This document shows, piece after piece, positions 59,468-64,000 of a stretch of DNA of 64,000 bases. The stretch lies in NCBI RefSeq assembly GCF_041435215.1, contig NZ_CP108394.1, forward strand, positions 1,798,001-1,862,000, in the 5' to 3' direction. The notes beneath the pieces are model-generated. The model was not told the origin of the DNA. It did not search any database and worked only from the letters and a program-made list of their open reading frames with translations. Origin of the DNA: Streptomyces sp. NBC_01314. Lineage in GTDB: Bacteria > Actinomycetota > Actinomycetes > Streptomycetales > Streptomycetaceae. Made by a program: the position numbers and the translations under genes. Numbering within the stretch: the first letter of the stretch is position 1; each line of letters starts with the position of its first letter.

Positions 59468-60127
59468 ATGTGGTCCCAAGATCGTCATCACGACGTCGGC
59501 GCGTACGCGCTGGGCGTGCTGGACGAGGTGGATTCGTTCCACTTCGAGGACCATGTCCGCGGCTGCCCTGAGTGCGCGGTACAGGTCACCGAGTTCCGTC
59601 CGGCTGCCCGGCAGCTGATGCTGTACCGCAACGCGACACCGCGCGCCGTGCACCCCTTCGCGGCCCCCGGCCCCCGGATGCTCGGACGGCTGCTCGACGA
59701 GGTGACCGCCCGCCACCGGGCGAAGCGCAGGCGCTGGCTGTTCGCGCTGGCGGCCTCCGTGGTCATCGCCGTGGGCGGCCCTGCCGTGGCCGTTCTCGCA
59801 GGTCCGGGCGAGGCATCGAACACCGTCGCGGCCACCGACGCCAAGACGGGCGTGTGGGCCGAGGTCAAGGTTCAGGACCGGATCTGGGGCAGCGACATCG
59901 AGCTGAGGGTCAAGGAAGCGGACGGCGCCCACGCCTGTCGGCTCGTCGTGATCGGCAAGGACGGCTCCGAGGAGACGGCCGCCAACTGGAAGTCTCCCGA
60001 GGGCGCCGACAAGGCCTCCGAGATGATGGGCGGCACCGCGATGCAGCGCGAGGACATCAGCCACTTCGAGGTGCGCAGCCAGGAGGGCGAGCTTCTGGCG
60101 ACCCTCAAGGCCCCGGCCTGGCGCTGA
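59468..60127 (+). CDS. ZAS-family anti-sigma factor with one membrane segment
   Basis: The 219-residue product has the zinc motif His-x3-Cys-x2-Cys (DHVRGCPEC), with an upstream His in RHHDVGAYALG, then a membrane helix (WLFALAASVVIAVGGPAVAV) and an exported C-terminal domain. It should bind the ECF sigma factor encoded at 58045 and release it on a redox or envelope signal. ATG 59468 fits the family start (QDRHHDVGAYALG). Confidence 0.88.
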   Translation: MWSQDRHHDVGAYALGVLDEVDSFHFEDHVRGCPECAVQVTEFRPAARQLMLYRNATPRAVHPFAAPGPRMLGRLLDEVTARHRAKRRRWLFALAASVVIAVGGPAVAVLAGPGEASNTVAATDAKTGVWAEVKVQDRIWGSDIELRVKEADGAHACRLVVIGKDGSEETAANWKSPEGADKASEMMGGTAMQREDISHFEVRSQEGELLATLKAPAWR

Positions 60128-60272
60128 ATCGGTCCGCCGGATCGGTTCGCCGGATCCGCCACCATTCCGCCACCGATTCCGCCTCCTGATTGGTCCGTAC
60201 CTTCAATGGTTGCGGATCATGGCGGGACTCGGTTCCGGGCCACTTGGAGGGCCCCGCGACCTCACGGCGGCG

Positions 60273-61142
60273 CTACTTCAGCAACCGTGACAGGCGTCGG
60301 TCGGCGAGGGGTTTGCCGCCCGTCTGGCAGGTCGGGCAGTACTGCAGCGAGGAATCGCTGAAGGAGACCTCTCGGACGGTGTCACCGCACACCGGGCAGA
60401 GTTCTCCGGTCCGGCCGTGCACACGGAGCCCGCTCTTCTTCTCCGCCTTCAGCCGCCCGGCCGCCAGCCCCCGGGAGCGCTCCACGGCCTCGGTGAGCGT
60501 GGTGCGCAGCGCCCCGTAGAGATGCCGGGTCTCCTCCGGCTTCAGCGACGCGGCCAGCTTGAAGGGCGACATCCTCGCGGCGTGCAGGATCTCGTCGCTG
60601 TACGCGTTCCCGATCCCCGCGATCAGGCTCTGGTCCCGCAGCGCACCCTTGATCTGCCGCCGTTCACCCGCCAGCAGCCCGGCGAACCGGGTCACGTCGA
60701 ACTCGTCGGCGAGGGGGTCCGGACCGAGCCGGGCGACGCCGGGGACCTCCGCCGGGTCCCGTACGACGTACACCGCCAGCCGCTTCTGCATCCCCGCCTC
60801 GGTGAGGTCGAAGCCCTCGCCGGTCTCCAGTGCGACCCGCAGCGCCAGCGGGCTCTTGCCGCCGGGCCGCGGCGGACCCTCCGGCAGCCGGTCCTTCCAG
60901 TGCAGCCACCCGGCACGGGCCAGATGGGTCACGAGGTGCAGCTCACCACCGTCGGCCTCGATGTCGAGAAACTTCCCGAACCGCCGTACGCCCGTGATCT
61001 CCCGCCCCTCGAACGCGGTGACCGGCGGGTCGTACGTCTTCAGCACACTGATCGCCACAGGCAGCACACGAACGACTTCATGTCCGACGAGGCTCCCGAC
61101 CAGGAAGTCCCGGAGCGCTTCGACTTCGGGCAATTCAGGCAT
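60273..61142 (-). CDS. Fpg/Nei-family DNA glycosylase lacking the zinc-finger arginine
   Basis: The 289-residue product starts PELPEVEALRDF (catalytic Pro1 and Glu2 after Met removal), has the lysine in RRFGKFLDIE, the H2TH segment RDQSLIAGIGNAYSDEIL and a C-terminal zinc finger (CPVCGD, YCPTCQ). In E. coli Fpg an Arg in AQRATFYC grips the flipped-lesion phosphate; here the finger reads SFSDSSLQYC, so that Arg is missing. Substrate range may therefore differ from classical 8-oxoguanine repair. Confidence 0.88.
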   Translation of the reverse strand: MPELPEVEALRDFLVGSLVGHEVVRVLPVAISVLKTYDPPVTAFEGREITGVRRFGKFLDIEADGGELHLVTHLARAGWLHWKDRLPEGPPRPGGKSPLALRVALETGEGFDLTEAGMQKRLAVYVVRDPAEVPGVARLGPDPLADEFDVTRFAGLLAGERRQIKGALRDQSLIAGIGNAYSDEILHAARMSPFKLAASLKPEETRHLYGALRTTLTEAVERSRGLAAGRLKAEKKSGLRVHGRTGELCPVCGDTVREVSFSDSSLQYCPTCQTGGKPLADRRLSRLLK

Positions 61143-61264
61143 ACGTCAAGGGTGCCATGAGGTGAGGAGGAGGGCGCGGGTGCGCGAGGTCACGCGAGGA
61201 ACCAGGTACGCCCCCCGCGGCCGCCCACGAACGCACCTCCCGAACTCCTGGCCGCACAAACGGT

Positions 61265-63349
61265 TCACGCGCCCGGCAGCACGAACTCGCACCACACGCA
61301 CTTCCCCCCACCCCGCGCCTCCACCCCCCACACATCCGTCAGCCGGTCGACGAGCAGCAACCCCCGCCCCGACACTCCCGCCTCCCCCGCTTCCCGCCGC
61401 CGCGGCAACGCGCTGGAGGAGTCCTCCACCTCGACCCGCAGCCGCCGGTCGGATCCGGCCAGCGCCCGCAGCGTGACGATCGCGGAGCCCTCCGTGTGCA
61501 TGAGCGCGTTGGTGATCAGCTCGTCGGCGACGAGCTCGATCTCGTCGGACCGGTCCCGCGCACCCCAGGTGCGGACGGCCGCGCCGATCATGTGCCGGGC
61601 CTCGGTGAGCGCCTCCGGGTCGCCGGGCCCGACGTGCTGCTGGAGCCGCCCACCGGGCTGCTCGGCGCTCCTGCTGCGGCGCCGCAGCAGGAGCAGGGCC
61701 ACGTCGTCGTCGCCGCCCCGTTCCTCCGCCACGTCGATGAGCCGGTCGGCGAGATCGTCGACATCGTCCGGCCCGGTGGCGATCAGCGCCCTCAGGGTCC
61801 GCATGCCGTCGTCGAGGTCGGCGCCCGGCTCCTCGATGAGGCCGTCGGTGCACAGCAGCAGCGTCTGGCCGGGGTCCAGCTCGACGGCGGTCACCGGGTA
61901 CTCCAGGCCGCCGAACTCGGCGGACAGCCCGAGCGGCAGCCCTCCTTCCACGGTCACCCGGTGGCAGGTGCCGTCGGTGTGCCGGATCAGGGGGTCGATG
62001 TGGCCGGCCCGGACCACCTGGACCACTCCGGTGGCCAGGTCGACCTCCGCGTACAGGGCGGTCGCGAAGCGGTCGGTGTCGAGTTCGTGGAGGAAGGCGG
62101 AGGCGCGGGCCATCACGGTGGCCGGGGTGTGGCCCTCGGTGGCGTAGGCCTTCAGGACGATACGGAGCTGGCCCATGACGGCCGCCGCGTGCGTGTCATG
62201 GCCCTGGACGTCGCCGATGACCGCGCCGACACGTCCGCCGGGCAGCGGGATGAGGTCGTACCAGTCGCCGCCGATGTCCCGGCCGAGCGAGCCCCCGAAG
62301 GAGGCGGCCCGGTAGCGGACGGCGATGTCGGCGCCCGGAAAGCTGGGGATGGACCGGGGCAGCATGGCCTGCTGGAGGCCCTCGGCGAGGTCCTTCTCCT
62401 GCTCGTAGAACATCGCCCGCTGCAGGCTCTGGGCGATGCTGCTGCCGAGTGCGACGAGGACGTCGCGCTCCTCCCGCGTGAAGCCGCGCCGGTCGCTGTA
62501 GAGCAGTCCCATCGCGCCGATCGGGCGGGCCTGCACGATCAGCGGGAGATAGGCGGCCGAGGTGATCTTGAGGTCGGTGATGTGCGGCCACAGCAGCGGA
62601 TACGACTCGGCGAACTCCTCGGGCGACTCGATGAAGTGCGGTACGAGATGCCGTACGACCTCGTTCATCGGGTACTTCACGTCGAGGCGGGTGACCCGGG
62701 TGCCGGGGACGTAGCTGTCCTCGGGGCCGGCGGCGACCATCCTGATCCGTCCGGCCTCCACCAGGCCCATGACCAGGCTGGCGGCGCCGAGGTGGGTGAG
62801 GCCGTCGGTGTCGTCCAGGACGTCGATCACGTCCTGGACGGTCCGGGCGTGGGCCAGGGCGGCCGTGATGATCTGGACGACGTTGGTCTGCTTGCGGCGT
62901 GCCTCGTCGTGCGCGGCCCGCTCGGTGCGGGAGCGGATCTCGCGCAGCTCCCGGGTGGCGTCGCGGACGATGCCGATGACGCGGTACGGGCGGCCCGTCC
63001 CGTCGCGGCGGATGTAGCCCTGGGTGTGGGTCCAGCGCAGGGTGCCGTCACGCAGCCGGATGCGGAAGTAGGCGCCGTAGTTCTCGCTGCCGTCCTTGAG
63101 TGCCTGCGAGACGAGGGTGTCGAGTCTGCGGCCCTCCATCGGGGGCACCCGCGGCGCCAGACTCTCGGGTTTGCCGTCGTACTCGTCCGGGCGCATGTCG
63201 AAGATCTCGTGTGCGGTGGCGTCCATGTGGAACGCGCCGGCGTCGAGGTCCCAGTCGAAGGTACCCATGAGGTTGAGCGCAAGGACCGAATCCGGGTGGG
63301 CGAGCCAGTCGTCCGGGACGTCCGAGTCGCTCGCTCCCCGATCAACCAT
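61265..63349 (-). CDS. PAS-GAF-PP2C (SpoIIE)-HATPase regulatory phosphatase/anti-sigma-like protein
   Basis: The 694-residue product has a PAS domain (about 30-135; LNLMGTFDWDLDAGAFHMDA), GAF (about 165-330), a PP2C/SpoIIE phosphatase (about 370-570; GGDWYDLIPLPGG, VIGDVQGHD, LLLCTDGLIEEP) and a C-terminal HATPase_c module (about 600-694; VADELITNALMHTEG, GRGLLLVDRLTD). This is the large Streptomyces family that combines RsbU-type phosphatase and RsbW-type kinase functions. The start at 63349 is chosen to match the PAS-proximal sequence; further in-frame sequence runs through the divergent gene. Confidence 0.9.
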   Translation of the reverse strand: MVDRGASDSDVPDDWLAHPDSVLALNLMGTFDWDLDAGAFHMDATAHEIFDMRPDEYDGKPESLAPRVPPMEGRRLDTLVSQALKDGSENYGAYFRIRLRDGTLRWTHTQGYIRRDGTGRPYRVIGIVRDATRELREIRSRTERAAHDEARRKQTNVVQIITAALAHARTVQDVIDVLDDTDGLTHLGAASLVMGLVEAGRIRMVAAGPEDSYVPGTRVTRLDVKYPMNEVVRHLVPHFIESPEEFAESYPLLWPHITDLKITSAAYLPLIVQARPIGAMGLLYSDRRGFTREERDVLVALGSSIAQSLQRAMFYEQEKDLAEGLQQAMLPRSIPSFPGADIAVRYRAASFGGSLGRDIGGDWYDLIPLPGGRVGAVIGDVQGHDTHAAAVMGQLRIVLKAYATEGHTPATVMARASAFLHELDTDRFATALYAEVDLATGVVQVVRAGHIDPLIRHTDGTCHRVTVEGGLPLGLSAEFGGLEYPVTAVELDPGQTLLLCTDGLIEEPGADLDDGMRTLRALIATGPDDVDDLADRLIDVAEERGGDDDVALLLLRRRSRSAEQPGGRLQQHVGPGDPEALTEARHMIGAAVRTWGARDRSDEIELVADELITNALMHTEGSAIVTLRALAGSDRRLRVEVEDSSSALPRRREAGEAGVSGRGLLLVDRLTDVWGVEARGGGKCVWCEFVLPGA

Positions 63350-63436
63350 GGGGACACTTTGACAGTATTTGCCCGATTTTTCGAGTGGGGGGACCGGTAT
63401 CGACCCGGCGTCGATCCGCTCACTATCGTCGGTAGC

Positions 63437-64000
63437 GTGGACTGGTTCACCGCACCCGACTACTGGCTCGGCCGGCTGCTCTTCCAGCGGGCTCTGGCCG
63501 CCGTCTACGTGGTCGCTTTTCTGGGAGCGGCCCTGCAGTTCCGCGCGCTGATCGGGGAGCGCGGGATGCTGCCGGTGCCCCGTTTCGTGGAGCGGGTGCC
63601 GTTCCGGCGGGCGCCGAGCGTGTTCCACCGCCACTACTCGGACCGATTCTTCGCGACGTGGGCCTGGGCGGGCTGTGCGGTGTCGGCGGCGCTCGTCGCG
63701 GGGCTGGACTCCCTGCTGCCTCTCTGGGCGGGCATGGTGCTGTGGCTCGTGCCCTGGGCGATGTACCTGTCGATCGTGAACGTCGGCCAGACCTGGTACT
63801 CGTTCGGCTGGGAGTCCCTGCTCCTGGAGGTCGGCTTCCTGGCCGTCTTCCTGGGCAACGACGAGGTGGCGCCGCCGGTCCTCGTACTGTTCCTGCTGCG
63901 CTGGGTGCTGTTCCGGGTCGAATTCGGCGCCGGGCTGATCAAGATGCGCGGCGATGCGTGCTGGCGGAACCTGACCTGTCTCTACCACCACCACGAGACC
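63437..64000 (+). CDS. Lipase maturation factor family membrane protein, 3' end outside window
   Basis: The open frame from GTG 63437 runs to the window end (188 codons). It reads DWFTAPDYWLGRLLFQRALA, VAFLGAAL, LIGERGMLPVPRF, several membrane segments and GDACWRNLTCLYHHHET, all typical of lipase maturation factor (LMF1/DUF1222) proteins. A TATCGT word lies about 8 bases before the GTG and there is no ribosome-binding site, so a leaderless transcript is plausible. It is divergent from the PP2C protein. Confidence 0.85.
   Translation, partial: MDWFTAPDYWLGRLLFQRALAAVYVVAFLGAALQFRALIGERGMLPVPRFVERVPFRRAPSVFHRHYSDRFFATWAWAGCAVSAALVAGLDSLLPLWAGMVLWLVPWAMYLSIVNVGQTWYSFGWESLLLEVGFLAVFLGNDEVAPPVLVLFLLRWVLFRVEFGAGLIKMRGDACWRNLTCLYHHHET

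Overview
The window is very GC-rich with near-universal G/C at third codon positions, GTG starts, GTGA/ATGA overlaps, ZAS anti-sigma and ECF pairs, RmdA-type c-di-GMP proteins and SpoIIE-type phosphatases. All of this points to a Streptomyces chromosome. From memory, sdhCAB - LysR - PAS/GGDEF/EAL protein - methyltransferase - YxFxKD lipoprotein - proline-rich protein - DUF4239 protein resembles the left arm of the S. coelicolor chromosome (around SCO0920-SCO0945). That placement is inference and was not checked by alignment.

Layout. 1-7 kb: the end of a secreted GH43 galactanase with a ricin-type lectin domain, an HxlR regulator divergent from a phytoene-desaturase-like flavoprotein with a perfect operator between them, a broken egtD fragment, dodecin, a HAD phosphatase and a type-II NADH-dehydrogenase-like flavoprotein. 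7-26 kb: a catabolic island. It has a MarR regulator with an alpha/beta hydrolase, a GntR-controlled cluster for 4-oxalomesaconate metabolism with an extradiol dioxygenase, an exporter/LysR pair, a P450 - ferredoxin - ferredoxin reductase - Baeyer-Villiger monooxygenase - beta-propeller lactonase-like block, and a second MarR regulator next to an SDR and a zinc alcohol dehydrogenase. The two MarR genes are close paralogues and share a 17-bp box present four times.

26-32 kb: a two-component system divergent from a flavin electron-transfer module (ferric-reductase/FNR membrane protein, a protein with two FMN-binding domains, and the ApbE flavin transferase that would load them). 32-40 kb: a GNAT acetyltransferase, a 1730-residue secreted protein with two GH43 and two LamG modules, a luciferase-like oxidoreductase and a transposase remnant. 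40-47 kb: a small membrane protein, a HEAT-repeat protein, and succinate dehydrogenase sdhCAB with a divergent LysR gene.

47-64 kb: an RmdA-like c-di-GMP enzyme overlapping a methyltransferase gene, envelope proteins (lipoprotein, proline-rich protein, DUF4239, two small wall-anchor-like proteins beside a class F sortase), a polysaccharide deacetylase, a universal stress protein, an ECF sigma/anti-sigma set, an Fpg-family glycosylase lacking the zinc-finger arginine, a PAS-GAF-PP2C-ATPase protein, and the start of a lipase maturation factor that runs off the window.

Four decayed gene fragments (egtD, a LuxR-type regulator, an IS630-type transposase, a CapA-like protein) and a dispersed palindromic repeat family with core GCGCAGTTCCCCGCGCCCCT lie in the spacers. 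No rRNA, tRNA, CRISPR or riboswitch was recognised.
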